A stretch of 64,000 bases of DNA from Chryseobacterium sp. GTDB lineage: Bacteria > Bacteroidota > Bacteroidia > Flavobacteriales > Weeksellaceae. A program made the translations under genes and the position numbers. Positions 16,697 to 26,118 of the stretch are shown here, in pieces. Position 1 is the stretch's first letter; the number at the start of each line of letters is the position of its first letter. Location: positions 248,001 to 312,000 of the forward strand of contig JAITUA010000002.1 of NCBI GenBank assembly GCA_031286615.1, given 5' to 3'. The notes beneath the pieces were generated by a model. That model saw nothing but the letters and a program-made list of their open reading frames with translations, was not told the origin of the DNA and ran no database searches.

Positions 16697-16726
16697 GATG
16701 GAAGATGTATGACTGTACATATATTG

Positions 16727-16757
16727 AGCCCTCTCACAACGTGAGAGGGCTTTTTTT
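16727..16757 (+). terminator. Attenuator terminator 2 of the ilv operon
   Basis: Perfect 11-base-pair stem AGCCCTCTCAC / GTGAGAGGGCT with a 3-base loop and seven T. It ends 33 bases before the ilvE start. Confidence 0.95.
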
Positions 16758-16790
16758 ATTCCCTTTTGTTAATTTTTAACCTCATATAAC

Positions 16791-17663
16791 ATGTATTACA
16801 ACGACGACACGATCATCTACTTTGATGGAAAATTTATGAAAGCCAAAGATGCCGGAATGGATCTGTACGGGCAGTCTCTTCACTATGGTTACTCTGTTTT
16901 TGAAGGAATTAAATCCTACAGCACAGATAACGGAACTCAGATTTTCAAAGCAAAAGAACATTACGAAAGGCTGAGAAGATCAGCAGAATTGATGCATATT
17001 CCCTTCGATTATTCCGCAGAACAGCTTACAGAACTTACCTATGAACTTCTGGAGCGTAACGGTTTCACAGATGCTTATATCCGTCCGTTGGTCACATGTT
17101 CACCCAATATGTCACTTTCAAAAGGCCAAAAATCTTACTTATCTCTTCTGGCTTGGGAATGGAGCAAAGGCTATCTGGCAGATAAAATGAAAATCATGAC
17201 TTCACCCTTTCAACGCCCAAATCCAAAGGCATTCAAAGTAGAAGCTAAAGTAGGCGGACATTATGTAAACTCAATACTTGCCTGTCAGGATGCCAAAGAC
17301 AAAGGGTATGATGAAGCGCTGGTTTTAGATGAAAATGGAAACGTTGCAGAAAGTTCAGGAGCGAATGTTTTCTATGAAAAAGACGGTACTTTATTTACTC
17401 CGGGCAAAGGAAGTATCCTTCCGGGGATTACTAGACAAACGGTTTTTGAAATCTGTGACGAACTTGATATTCCCGTTAAAGAATCCTTTTTCAAACCTGA
17501 AGAAATGCGCGGTGCGGATGCCGGTTTTTTCTGTGGTACAGCAGCAGAGATTGTGGCACTGGATTCCCTGGATGATGTCCCTTTTACAAAAAGCTGGGAA
17601 GATACAGTAAGTGAGAAGGTTCAGCAGGCTTATTTGAAAAGGGTGAGAGTTCTGTCATTGTAA
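16791..17663 (+). CDS. ilvE: Branched-chain amino acid aminotransferase
   Basis: 290 residues. PLP-dependent fold-type IV enzyme that makes the final transamination step to isoleucine, valine and leucine. The PLP lysine is K153 in AKVGGHYVNS; other motifs are LHYGYSVFEGIK and GNVAESSGANVF, then PGITRQTV for phosphate binding. First structural gene of the ilv operon, directly behind two attenuators. The following 166 bases to ilvD show no convincing signal. Confidence 0.95.
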   Translation: MYYNDDTIIYFDGKFMKAKDAGMDLYGQSLHYGYSVFEGIKSYSTDNGTQIFKAKEHYERLRRSAELMHIPFDYSAEQLTELTYELLERNGFTDAYIRPLVTCSPNMSLSKGQKSYLSLLAWEWSKGYLADKMKIMTSPFQRPNPKAFKVEAKVGGHYVNSILACQDAKDKGYDEALVLDENGNVAESSGANVFYEKDGTLFTPGKGSILPGITRQTVFEICDELDIPVKESFFKPEEMRGADAGFFCGTAAEIVALDSLDDVPFTKSWEDTVSEKVQQAYLKRVRVLSL

Positions 17664-17829
17664 ATTTGTAGAATTTAAATATTTGATTATCAAATAAATA
17701 TATCTGTTTTTTAAATGATTGGATATTGTAGTTTTGGAGAAGTTAGAAATGAAAGAAATATTACAAGCTGTAGTTTTGGCTGAAAATTAAATAAAAAAAA
17801 TCGCTTTAAGTAGATGAGAAGAAAAGAAA

Positions 17830-19524
17830 ATGAAGAATAATATGCTAAATAAATATTCAAAAAAATTCACACAAAACAGTGAGCAGCCTGCAGCAAAAGC
17901 AATGTTGTATGGGATAGGTTTTACAGAAGAAGATATGCACAAGGCCCAGATTGGGATTGCCAGTATGGGATACGATGGAAATACATGCAATATGCACCTC
18001 AACGATCTCGCTAAAATGGTAAAAAAAGGAACATGGGAACATGGATTGGCTGGACTGATATTTAATACCATTGGCGTAAGCGACGGAATGAGCAACGGAA
18101 CAGACGGAATGCGTTATTCACTGGTGAGCCGTGATGTAATTGCCGACAGTATTGAAGCAATCTGTGGAGCCCAATATTATGACGGATTGATCGCATTACC
18201 AGGCTGCGACAAAAATATGCCGGGAACCATTATCGCAATGGGAAGATTAGACAGACCATCCATCATGGTGTACGGAGGTACCATTGCTCCCGGTTGTTAC
18301 AAAGGAGAACAGCTCAATATTGTTTCAGCTTTTGAAGCCTTAGGAAAAAAAATTGCAGGAGAAATCACAGAAGAAGATTTTGATGGTGTTGTGAAAAATT
18401 CATGTCCCGGAGCAGGTGCATGTGGAGGTATGTACACTGCCAATACAATGGCTTCTGCGATTGAAGCATTAGGAATGAGCCTTCCGTATTCATCCTCCAA
18501 TCCCGCTTTAAGCAAAGAAAAACAGGAAGAATGCCATGAAGCAGGAAAATATCTGAAAATATTGCTGGAAAAAGATATCAAACCTTCAGATATCATGACC
18601 CGAAAAGCTTTTGAAAATGCACTGCGCATGATTGTTATTTTGGGAGGAAGTACCAATGCTGTTTTACATTTTATAGCCATGGCGAAAAGTGTCGGTGTGT
18701 CCATTACCCAGGATGACTTCCAGAAGATGAGTGATAAAACTCCAGTACTGGCAGACCTGAAACCAAGCGGAAAATACCTGATGCAGGATTTATATGAGCA
18801 CGGAGGAATACCGTCAGTAATGAAATACCTTTTAAAACACGGACTATTATACGGTGATTGTCTCACTGTAACCGGAAAGACATTAGCTGAGAATTTAGAA
18901 AATGTTCCTGATCTGGACTTTAATACACAGAAAATCATAAAGCCACTTTCAGAACCTGTAAAAGCTACCGGGCATCTGAGAATACTGTACGGAAACCTTG
19001 CCGAAAAAGGAAGTGTGGCGAAAATCACCGGGAAAGAAGGGGAACGTTTCATAGGGAAAGCCCGTGTATTTGATGGTGAAAAAAATCTGATCAGAGGAAT
19101 TCAGGACGGAACCGTACAACATGGTGATGTCATCGTCATCCGAAATGAAGGCCCGAAAGGAGCTCCCGGAATGCCGGAAATGCTTAAGCCCACAAGTGCA
19201 CTGATTGGAGCAGGTCTCGGAAGCAGTGTCGCTTTAATAACAGATGGAAGATTTAGCGGAGGAACTCATGGTTTTGTTGTGGGACACATCACCCCGGAAG
19301 CTCATGAAGGAGGTTTGATAGCCTTCGTAAACGATGATGACCTGATTGAAATTGATGCCGTAAACAATACCATACAGCTCAAAGTTTCAGAAGAAGAAAT
19401 TGAAAGAAGAAAAAAAGGATGGCAAAAACCACCTCTTAAAGTACAAAAAGGACTGCTTTATAAATATGCATTAACAGTATCATCGGCTGCTGAAGGCTGT
19501 GTAACGGACGAAATCACTCAATAA
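17830..19524 (+). CDS. ilvD: Dihydroxy-acid dehydratase
   Basis: 564 residues, usual length. Iron-sulfur enzyme that dehydrates dihydroxyisovalerate and dihydroxymethylvalerate to the keto acids used by IlvE. Cluster cysteines are in [18 protein letters not shown] and [14 protein letters not shown]. The C-terminal part has the [13 protein letters not shown] motif. Six bases separate it from ilvB, showing tight operon structure. Confidence 0.97.
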   Translation: MKNNMLNKYSKKFTQNSEQPAAKAMLYGIGFTEEDMHKAQIGIASMGYDGNTCNMHLNDLAKMVKKGTWEHGLAGLIFNTIGVSDGMSNGTDGMRYSLVSRDVIADSIEAICGAQYYDGLIALPGCDKNMPGTIIAMGRLDRPSIMVYGGTIAPGCYKGEQLNIVSAFEALGKKIAGEITEEDFDGVVKNSCPGAGACGGMYTANTMASAIEALGMSLPYSSSNPALSKEKQEECHEAGKYLKILLEKDIKPSDIMTRKAFENALRMIVILGGSTNAVLHFIAMAKSVGVSITQDDFQKMSDKTPVLADLKPSGKYLMQDLYEHGGIPSVMKYLLKHGLLYGDCLTVTGKTLAENLENVPDLDFNTQKIIKPLSEPVKATGHLRILYGNLAEKGSVAKITGKEGERFIGKARVFDGEKNLIRGIQDGTVQHGDVIVIRNEGPKGAPGMPEMLKPTSALIGAGLGSSVALITDGRFSGGTHGFVVGHITPEAHEGGLIAFVNDDDLIEIDAVNNTIQLKVSEEEIERRKKGWQKPPLKVQKGLLYKYALTVSSAAEGCVTDEITQ

Positions 19525-19530
19525 AAGTAT

Positions 19531-21255
19531 ATGGAAAACCTGAATTTATCAACAGAAATACAACTTAGCGGAAGCCGGATTATTCTGGAAGCATTTCTTA
19601 ACGAAGGCGTAAAAACAGTTTTCGGATATCCTGGCGGGGCTATTATTCCTATCTATGATGCCCTTTATGATTATCGGGAAACACTGAAACATATTCTGGT
19701 ACGTCATGAGCAGGCAGCAGTACATGCGGCACAAGGGCTGGCAAGAGTATCGGGAGAAGTAGGAGTTGTTTTGGCAACCAGCGGGCCGGGGGCGACAAAT
19801 CTTGTGACAGGATTAGCAGATGCTCTGTTGGATAATACTCCTTTGGTTTGCATTACAGGACAGGTTTTTGAGCATCTTCTGGGAACCGATGCCTTTCAGG
19901 AAATAGACGTAATGAACGTTACAAGTCCGGTTACCAAGTGGAATTATCAGGTTACCGATGCCAATGAGCTTCCCGAAATACTGGCAAAAGCATTTTACAT
20001 TGCAAAATCAGGTCGCCCTGGTCCTGTATTGATTGATGTTACTAAAAATGCCCAGCTGCAATCTGTTGATTATAAGGGGTATTATCCATGTCATTCATTA
20101 AGAAGTTATAAACCAAATCCTGATCCTTGTTTTGAAAATATTGAAAAAGCAGCACAGCTGATTAATGAGGCAGAACGGCCATTTATTATCGCCGGACAGG
20201 GGATTATGTTGGGAGAAGCTGAAAAAGAGTTCTTAGAATTTGCCGAAAAATCAGGAATTCCGGTGGCATGGACGGTTTTGGGAATGAGCGCTATTCCTAC
20301 CGATCATCCACAAGCTGTCGGGATGGTAGGAATGCACGGAAACTATGGACCGAATATTTTAACCAACGAATGTGATGTTTTGATTGCCGTCGGAATGCGC
20401 TTCGATGACCGTGTAACAGGTAGACTGGATCAATATGCGAAACAGGCAAAAATCATTCATCTGGATATCGATAAGGCAGAGATCAATAAAAATGTAAAAG
20501 TAGATGTTCCGGTTCTTGGAAACTGTAAACATACACTTCCGTTTCTTACAAAATGGATTACAAAAAGAGAATATCCGGAATGGCATGAAAGATTTAAAAA
20601 CTGTCATGAAATTGAAAGTATCAACCTCATCAATACTGAGCTTTATCCTGAAGAAGGAGAAATTACAATGGGAGAAGTTATCCGTTATCTCAACGAGATG
20701 ACAAAAGGTGAAGCAGTGATTGTTACCGATGTTGGGCAGCATCAGATGGCAACATGCCGTTATTCTCAATTTAAAAATCCTCGTACCAACGTAACGAGCG
20801 GCGGGTTGGGAACCATGGGATTCTGTCTTCCTGCCGCAATAGGAGCATCCTATGCAGAGACTGGGCGTCCGGTAGTTGCTGTCATGGGAGATGGAGGTGC
20901 TCAAATGAATATTCAGGAATTGGGAACCATTATGCAGTATCATCCGGAGGTCAAAATCTTAATTCTTAACAACTGCTATCTGGGAATGGTAAGACAGTGG
21001 CAGGAATTGTTTCATGAAGAAAGGTATTCCTCAGTAGATATTCAGAGTCCTGATTTTGTTCAGGTGGCAAAAGGCTATAATATTTCCGGAAACAGAGTCT
21101 CTGAGAGAGAAGATTTGAAATGGGCCATTCGAGAAATGCTGGATCACAAAGGATCTTTTCTTCTTGAGGTCATGACGGGAAAAGAGCATAATGTATTTCC
21201 GATGATTCCTCAGGGGAAAAGTGTGTCGGAAATTGTACTGAATAATAAATTTTAA
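19531..21255 (+). CDS. ilvB: Acetolactate synthase, large (catalytic) subunit
   Basis: 574 residues. Thiamine diphosphate enzyme condensing two pyruvates, or pyruvate with 2-oxobutyrate. The catalytic glutamate is E60 in VRHEQAAVHAAQG. The central domain binds FAD (GMHGNYGPN, RFDDRVTGRLD) and the C-terminal domain has the ThDP motif VMGDGGAQMN ... LNNCYLGMVRQWQ. It pairs with the small IlvN encoded 10 bases downstream. Confidence 0.97.
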   Translation: MENLNLSTEIQLSGSRIILEAFLNEGVKTVFGYPGGAIIPIYDALYDYRETLKHILVRHEQAAVHAAQGLARVSGEVGVVLATSGPGATNLVTGLADALLDNTPLVCITGQVFEHLLGTDAFQEIDVMNVTSPVTKWNYQVTDANELPEILAKAFYIAKSGRPGPVLIDVTKNAQLQSVDYKGYYPCHSLRSYKPNPDPCFENIEKAAQLINEAERPFIIAGQGIMLGEAEKEFLEFAEKSGIPVAWTVLGMSAIPTDHPQAVGMVGMHGNYGPNILTNECDVLIAVGMRFDDRVTGRLDQYAKQAKIIHLDIDKAEINKNVKVDVPVLGNCKHTLPFLTKWITKREYPEWHERFKNCHEIESINLINTELYPEEGEITMGEVIRYLNEMTKGEAVIVTDVGQHQMATCRYSQFKNPRTNVTSGGLGTMGFCLPAAIGASYAETGRPVVAVMGDGGAQMNIQELGTIMQYHPEVKILILNNCYLGMVRQWQELFHEERYSSVDIQSPDFVQVAKGYNISGNRVSEREDLKWAIREMLDHKGSFLLEVMTGKEHNVFPMIPQGKSVSEIVLNNKF

Positions 21256-21265
21256 AAATAAAAAG

Positions 21266-21547
21266 ATGAAAACAGATCATAAAGAATATACCATTACAGC
21301 GTATACTGAAGATTATTTAGGATTGATCGGACGGATCAATGCTATTTTTTCAAGAAGAAGAATTTCTATGGTAACCTTTAATGTAGGTCCTTCAGAAATA
21401 GAAAAAGTTAAAAAATTTGTCATTGTGATCAGAGAAACGGAAGATTCCGTTCAGAAAATCAGCAGACAAATGGAAAAGCAGATAGACGTTCTGGAAGTAC
21501 ATTATCACAGAACCCCTTATCTGACAGCAATAGAATACGCAAGCTAG
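21266..21547 (+). CDS. ilvN: Acetolactate synthase, small regulatory subunit
   Basis: 93 residues: essentially one ACT domain (TITAYTEDYLGLIGRINAIFSRRRISM ... in two parts) with a short tail. The catalytic partner lies directly upstream. Many small subunits have about 160 residues with a second domain; this short form resembles enterobacterial IlvN/IlvM in size. It should bind valine or another branched-chain amino acid for feedback inhibition. Confidence 0.9.
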   Translation: MKTDHKEYTITAYTEDYLGLIGRINAIFSRRRISMVTFNVGPSEIEKVKKFVIVIRETEDSVQKISRQMEKQIDVLEVHYHRTPYLTAIEYAS

Positions 21548-21592
21548 AATAAAAAGTAAACATCATAATCAATAACAAATAAAATCAAAAAA

Positions 21593-22639
21593 ATGGCAAA
21601 ATTGAATTTTGGAGGAGTAGAAGAGAACGTAGTAACAAGAAACGAATTTCCGTTGGAAAAAGCTCAGGAAGTATTAAAAAATGAAGTTGTAGCAGTGATC
21701 GGCTATGGAGTACAGGGGCCCGGGCAGGCTTTGAATCAGAAAGATAACGGAGTTAATGTCATTGTAGGACAGAGAAAGAACTCCAAATCATGGGATAAAG
21801 CAATCGCAGACGGATTTGTACCCGGAGAAACTTTATTTGAAATAGAAGAAGCTTTAGAAAAAGGAACTATAATCTGCTACCTTCTGAGCGATGCCGCACA
21901 GATCGAATACTGGCCAAAAGTAAAACAACACCTTACCCCGGGAAAAGCATTGTATTTCTCTCATGGTTTCGGAATTACTTTCAGCGAACGTACAGGAATC
22001 GTTCCTCCAGCTGATGTAGATGTATTTCTGGTAGCACCAAAAGGTTCAGGAACTTCGTTGAGAAGGATGTTTCTGCAGGACAGAGGTCTGAACAGTAGTT
22101 TTGCCGTATATCAGGATGCAACAGGAAAAGCCAGAGAAAGAGTAACGGCATTGGGGATTGCCATAGGAAGCGGATATCTTTTTGAAACAGATTTTAAAAA
22201 AGAAGTTTACAGCGACCTTGCCGGAGAACGAGGAACATTGATGGGAGCTGTACAGGGAATATTTGCCGCTCAGTATGATGTATTGAGAAAAAACGGACAC
22301 AGCCCTTCCGAAGCTTTCAATGAAACCGTAGAAGAACTTACCCAGTCATTAATGCCATTGGTAGCAGAAAATGGGATGGACTGGATGTATGCCAACTGCA
22401 GCACAACCGCTCAGAGAGGTGCTTTGGATTGGTGGAAGCGTTTCAGAGATGCCACTTCACCTTTATTTGAAGAGTTATATGATAATGTAGCTAAAGGAAA
22501 TGAAGCACAGCGCTCGATTGACAGTAACAGCAAGCCGGATTATCGTGAAAAACTGGAAGCTGAACTTACCGAGTTAAGAGAAAGTGAAATGTGGAAGGCA
22601 GGAAAGACCGTACGAAGCCTGAGACCCGAAAACAATTAA
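21593..22639 (+). CDS. ilvC: Ketol-acid reductoisomerase
   Basis: 348 residues. Isomerises and reduces acetolactate or acetohydroxybutyrate with NADPH and Mg. Nucleotide-binding motif GYGVQGPGQALN, cofactor loop GQRKNSKSW, then SHGFGITF, VAPKGSG, and the metal-binding knot ENGMDWMYANCSTTAQRGALDWW. The last part (KPDYREKLE ... VRSLRPENN) and several internal stretches are close to fungal mitochondrial Ilv5 as I remember it, more than to E. coli IlvC. It sits between ilvN and ilvA in the operon. Confidence 0.96.
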   Translation: MAKLNFGGVEENVVTRNEFPLEKAQEVLKNEVVAVIGYGVQGPGQALNQKDNGVNVIVGQRKNSKSWDKAIADGFVPGETLFEIEEALEKGTIICYLLSDAAQIEYWPKVKQHLTPGKALYFSHGFGITFSERTGIVPPADVDVFLVAPKGSGTSLRRMFLQDRGLNSSFAVYQDATGKARERVTALGIAIGSGYLFETDFKKEVYSDLAGERGTLMGAVQGIFAAQYDVLRKNGHSPSEAFNETVEELTQSLMPLVAENGMDWMYANCSTTAQRGALDWWKRFRDATSPLFEELYDNVAKGNEAQRSIDSNSKPDYREKLEAELTELRESEMWKAGKTVRSLRPENN

Positions 22640-22651
22640 TACTTATTACAG

Positions 22652-23914
22652 ATGATGAAAGAGGGAATAAGTTCCTCCGTTTTAGAGAATGTCTATAAAG
22701 CGGAGGAACGATTAAAAAATGTAGTGGTAAAAACACCTTTGGCGGTCAATAATAACCTGTCAGCTATTTATGAGGCAAATATCCGTTTCAAAAGAGAAGA
22801 CCTCCAAAGAGTAAGATCCTATAAAATAAGAGGAGCATACAACAAGATGGCAACGATGTCACAGGAAGAACTTTCAAAAGGAGTTGTTTGTGCCAGTGCC
22901 GGAAATCATGCACAGGGAGTAGCTTTTGCTTGCCATGCAATGAAAGTTAAAGGAACTATTTTTATGCCTTTGCCTACTCCCGGACAAAAACTTGAGCAGG
23001 TAAAAATGTTCGGGAGAGAATACATTGATGTCATTTTGTTCGGAGATACTTTTGATGCCGCTAAAGATGCTGCGTTGAGGTTTTGTAAAGATCATAACAG
23101 CGCATTTATTCATCCTTTTGATGATCCGGCCATTATTGAAGGGCAGGCTACAACGGCACTCGAGATTCTTGAACAGTCAGAAAGTATTGTGGATTATCTT
23201 TTTGTCCCAATTGGCGGCGGTGGATTAGCAGCAGGAATTTGTTCCGTATTTCAGCATCTGTCACCACAGACAAAAATCATTGGGGTAGAACCTTCGGCGG
23301 CAGCGAGCATGAAAAAAGCACTGGAAAAAGGGAAACCTGTTCTTCTTGAAAAGATAAGCCGGTTTGTAGATGGAGCCGCTGTACAGAAGGTTGGAGATCT
23401 CACTTTTGAACGCTGCAAAAATATCCTGTACGATATGGCTACAGTAGATGAAGGACTTGTCTGTGAAACTATTTTGTCTTTGTATAATAAAGATGCCATT
23501 GTTGTAGAACCTGCGGGAGCTCTTTCTGTAGCGGTATTGGAAAAATACAGGGAAGAAATAAAAGGTAAAAATGTAGTCTGTATCATCAGCGGAAGTAATA
23601 ATGACATTACCCGCATGGAAGAAATCAAGGAAAAAGCTTTGCTGCATGCAGGATTAAAACACTATTTTCTGGTTAGATTTCCACAACGTCCGGGAGCATT
23701 GAAAACTTTTGTAATAGATGTGTTGGGACCTGATGATGATATTACCTATTTTGAATACACCCAGAAAAACTCAAAAGAAAAAGGAATTGCAGTGGTAGGA
23801 ATTGCCCTGAAACAAAACAAAGATTTCACCCCTTTGATCGATAAGATGAAACAATATGATTTTTTTGTCAACTACCTGAATAATGATCCATCGCTGATGA
23901 ATTTGCTTATTTAA
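22652..23914 (+). CDS. ilvA: Threonine ammonia-lyase (threonine deaminase)
   Basis: 420 residues. PLP enzyme converting threonine to 2-oxobutyrate, the entry to isoleucine. The PLP lysine is K58 in RSYKIRGAYNK and the phosphate-binding loop is IGGGGLAAG. The C-terminal 90 residues (HYFLVRFPQRPGALKTF ...) form a single ACT-like regulatory domain, fewer than the two in E. coli IlvA. Last gene of the operon; its start is 12 bases after ilvC. Confidence 0.95.
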   Translation: MMKEGISSSVLENVYKAEERLKNVVVKTPLAVNNNLSAIYEANIRFKREDLQRVRSYKIRGAYNKMATMSQEELSKGVVCASAGNHAQGVAFACHAMKVKGTIFMPLPTPGQKLEQVKMFGREYIDVILFGDTFDAAKDAALRFCKDHNSAFIHPFDDPAIIEGQATTALEILEQSESIVDYLFVPIGGGGLAAGICSVFQHLSPQTKIIGVEPSAAASMKKALEKGKPVLLEKISRFVDGAAVQKVGDLTFERCKNILYDMATVDEGLVCETILSLYNKDAIVVEPAGALSVAVLEKYREEIKGKNVVCIISGSNNDITRMEEIKEKALLHAGLKHYFLVRFPQRPGALKTFVIDVLGPDDDITYFEYTQKNSKEKGIAVVGIALKQNKDFTPLIDKMKQYDFFVNYLNNDPSLMNLLI

Positions 23915-23922
23915 AATTTTAA

Positions 23923-24052
23923 AACCATTAAAACTAATTAAGTTTTTAAGAATAGTGAAGAGAAATATCTTTCGATATTTATTAAGCAAATGCTTCATTC
24001 AAATTCATTTGAATCTTAACTTTCCTTACAACCTAAATTTTTCTTAATGGTT
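23923..24052. repeat. Palindromic intergenic repeat, copy 1
   Basis: 130 bases bounded by AACCATTAA and its complement TTAATGGTT. Inner parts include AAATATCTTTCGATATTT and ATTCAAATTCATTTGAAT, both self-complementary. Highly similar to the copy at 24178-24308. Confidence 0.9.
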
Positions 24053-24121
24053 CCAAATCATATTCAATATTCAATTATTTCGTACACAATTAAGATTCTA
24101 AAACCACAATGATGAAAAGAA

Positions 24122-24158
24122 AAAAGCTTTACAATCTGTGAAGCTTTTATGTTTTTTA
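24122..24158. terminator. Terminator hairpin between the two repeats, likely end of the ilv operon
   Basis: AAAAGCTTTACA / TGTGAAGCTTTT (12 pairs with one G-T) around ATC, followed by ATGTTTTTTA. First good hairpin after ilvA on the plus strand. The 415-base gap after ilvA holds only this and the two repeats. Confidence 0.8.
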
Positions 24159-24177
24159 TAGAATGAAAATAATTTTA

Positions 24178-24308
24178 AACCATTAAGACTGATTAAGTTT
24201 TTAAGAATAATGAAGAGAAATATCTTTTGATATTTATTAAGCAGAATACTTCATTCAAATTCATTTGAATCTTAACTTTTCTTACAACCTAAATTCTTCT
24301 TAATGGTT
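24178..24308. repeat. Palindromic intergenic repeat, copy 2
   Basis: 131 bases with the same ends and same internal palindromes as 23923-24052, differing at a small number of positions. Non-coding. Confidence 0.9.
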
Positions 24309-24328
24309 TAATTTTTTTTCCTTATCAA

Positions 24329-25798
24329 TTATCTTTCCAGCGAAAAATTAGAAATTACTTTAGGACGTTCTGTTTCGTTAGCAACTTTCCAGGAAGTTCT
24401 GTACATCCATTCCGTCATTTTATACAGCTTTTTATAATTGATGTTTTCAGATTCATCCTGTGGAGTATGGTACTGATCGTGCAGTACACTCGTGAAGAAT
24501 ATAGCAGGAATCCCAATTTTCGCATAAGGAAGATGATCGCTTCTGAAATAGAAATATTCAGCGTGGCTCGGAGAATCCCAATCTTTCAGGTATTTGAATT
24601 TTGTACTCTCGTTATTGGCTTCTTCAGCCATTTTTACAAGCTCTTCAGAGTTTTTATGAGGAGTGTTTCCTCCCAATAAAGCGGCTTCATTATTGTCATT
24701 TCTTCCAATCATATCACCATTAAGCACGGCTACAATTTTCTCTTTTGGAACAACAGGATGAGCTGCATGCCATCTGGAACCTAGTAATCCTCTTTCTTCA
24801 GCTCCATGAAAAACGAACAGAATACTTCTTTTCCCCGGCTGTTTTTTGTAAGCTCTCGCCATTGCCAGCATCGCAACACAGGTACTTGCATTATCGTCCG
24901 CGCCGTTGTAGATGGTATCATTCTTTACAGGATGTCGTATTCCGTCATGATCCTGATGTCCGCTTAGCAGAACATATTCGTTTTTAAGAACAGGATCTGT
25001 ACCTTCTATTTTTCCGATGATATTCACTGATGGGTATTTGTAGGTTTCAGTGATGAGGTTCAGAGATGCTTTAGGATTGTTTTTTACCCATCCGGCATTT
25101 TCTCTTTTGATCCATAAAACAGGAATATTATTGGTGATTTTTTCTCTTAATCCTTCTACGCCGTAGCTTCCTCTTGTCATTTGAGGAAGTACTTCTACCC
25201 AGCTTTGTTCAGAGGTATCGTCGGTAATGAAAATAATTGCTTTCGCTCCCAGTTCAGAAGCTTTATTGTAATATTTATTTCTTACAAATCCCGGATATCT
25301 CCTTACAAAAAGGGTCATATCCTTTGAGATGTTTTTGTCCGAAGCGTTTACAGCAAGTACTTTTCCTTTAATATTTAATTGAGCAAGATCTTCAGGTTCA
25401 GTGTTTCCTGCATATACAATTTCGGCATCTATAGAAGCATTTACAGGTTCAGCAACAAGGAAATCTTTCCATAGTTTCAAGTTATGATCTCCAATTTTCA
25501 GACTGCTTTGAGGGATAATCTGATGTCTGTACATATCAAAGAACTGGAAAAAAGTTCCGTTATCTCCGGCAGGTTTCATCCCAGCTTCCTTTGCTTTGTC
25601 GGCAAGCCACATGGAGACTTTCAATTCATCCAGCGTTCCTGCTTCACGGCCCCAGAACTGATCTGCGGCAAGCTGATACATATCGGTACGAAGATCAGCT
25701 TCTTTAATGGCAGAAACCAAAGGTTTTTTATAATTCTGAGCATTTCCCAGAGTAAACAGGAAAAGACCAAACAGAGAGAGAATGTAATTTTTATTCAT
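24329..25798 (-). CDS. Exported M28-family zinc metallopeptidase
   Basis: 489 residues with a signal peptide (1-20, ending LGNAQ). A PA-like insert (about 110-260) splits the enzyme. Zinc and catalytic residues are visible: H281 in SGHQDHDG, D301 in NGADDNAS, E334-E335 in GAEERGLLGS, D362 in NGDMIGRND and the histidine in YHTPQDES. It should remove amino acids from peptides in the periplasm or outside. The gene starts 8 bases after the small 25807-26043 gene and shares its promoter. Confidence 0.93.
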   Translation of the reverse strand: MNKNYILSLFGLFLFTLGNAQNYKKPLVSAIKEADLRTDMYQLAADQFWGREAGTLDELKVSMWLADKAKEAGMKPAGDNGTFFQFFDMYRHQIIPQSSLKIGDHNLKLWKDFLVAEPVNASIDAEIVYAGNTEPEDLAQLNIKGKVLAVNASDKNISKDMTLFVRRYPGFVRNKYYNKASELGAKAIIFITDDTSEQSWVEVLPQMTRGSYGVEGLREKITNNIPVLWIKRENAGWVKNNPKASLNLITETYKYPSVNIIGKIEGTDPVLKNEYVLLSGHQDHDGIRHPVKNDTIYNGADDNASTCVAMLAMARAYKKQPGKRSILFVFHGAEERGLLGSRWHAAHPVVPKEKIVAVLNGDMIGRNDNNEAALLGGNTPHKNSEELVKMAEEANNESTKFKYLKDWDSPSHAEYFYFRSDHLPYAKIGIPAIFFTSVLHDQYHTPQDESENINYKKLYKMTEWMYRTSWKVANETERPKVISNFSLER

Positions 25799-25806
25799 AG
25801 CAGTCC

Positions 25807-26043
25807 TTAATTAAATTCAGCTAGTTTCTCTGAAAACTGTTTTGAAAATTCCTTTCTGTCTTCTTCCAGCTTTTCCTTTGTAGAAGGTAAAATATAATTA
25901 AAAAGGATCTTGTCTTCATTGTCTAAAAAGATAATTTCCTTTTCGTTCCCATCGATCATCTGTGAGAAAATTTCCCACATTGGAGTGTCTTTTAATTTTA
26001 ATAATTCAAAAAACTGTTCTGCTTTGATTTCGATTTTCTGCAT
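25807..26043 (-). CDS. Small hypothetical cytoplasmic protein
   Basis: 78 residues, acidic and helical, with a pattern of charged residues (KEKLEEDRKEFSKQFSEKLAEFN) suggesting a short coiled coil. No signal or membrane segment and no known family. Co-transcribed with the peptidase gene that follows 8 bases later. Confidence 0.7.
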   Translation of the reverse strand: MQKIEIKAEQFFELLKLKDTPMWEIFSQMIDGNEKEIIFLDNEDKILFNYILPSTKEKLEEDRKEFSKQFSEKLAEFN

Positions 26044-26097
26044 GTTCTTTTTTATATATTATCAGTGAATATTCATGAATTTACATTCAAAAATAAA

Positions 26098-26105
26098 GAT
26101 TTTGT
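26098..26105 (-). promoter_or_regulatory. TAnnTTTG promoter element for the 25807-peptidase pair
   Basis: Reads TATTTTTG on the minus strand, 54 bases before the ATG at 26043. Confidence 0.4.
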
Positions 26106-26118
26106 CTTTTTCTGACGA

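Noticed and set aside
16791-17663. T-box element or valine/isoleucine riboswitch before ilvE
   Set aside because: No T-box core sequence is present; the two peptides and hairpins account for the leader.
17749-17790. Small frame MKEILQAVVLAEN between ilvE and ilvD, a possible third leader peptide
   Set aside because: No following terminator or antiterminator pairing; few branched-chain codons.
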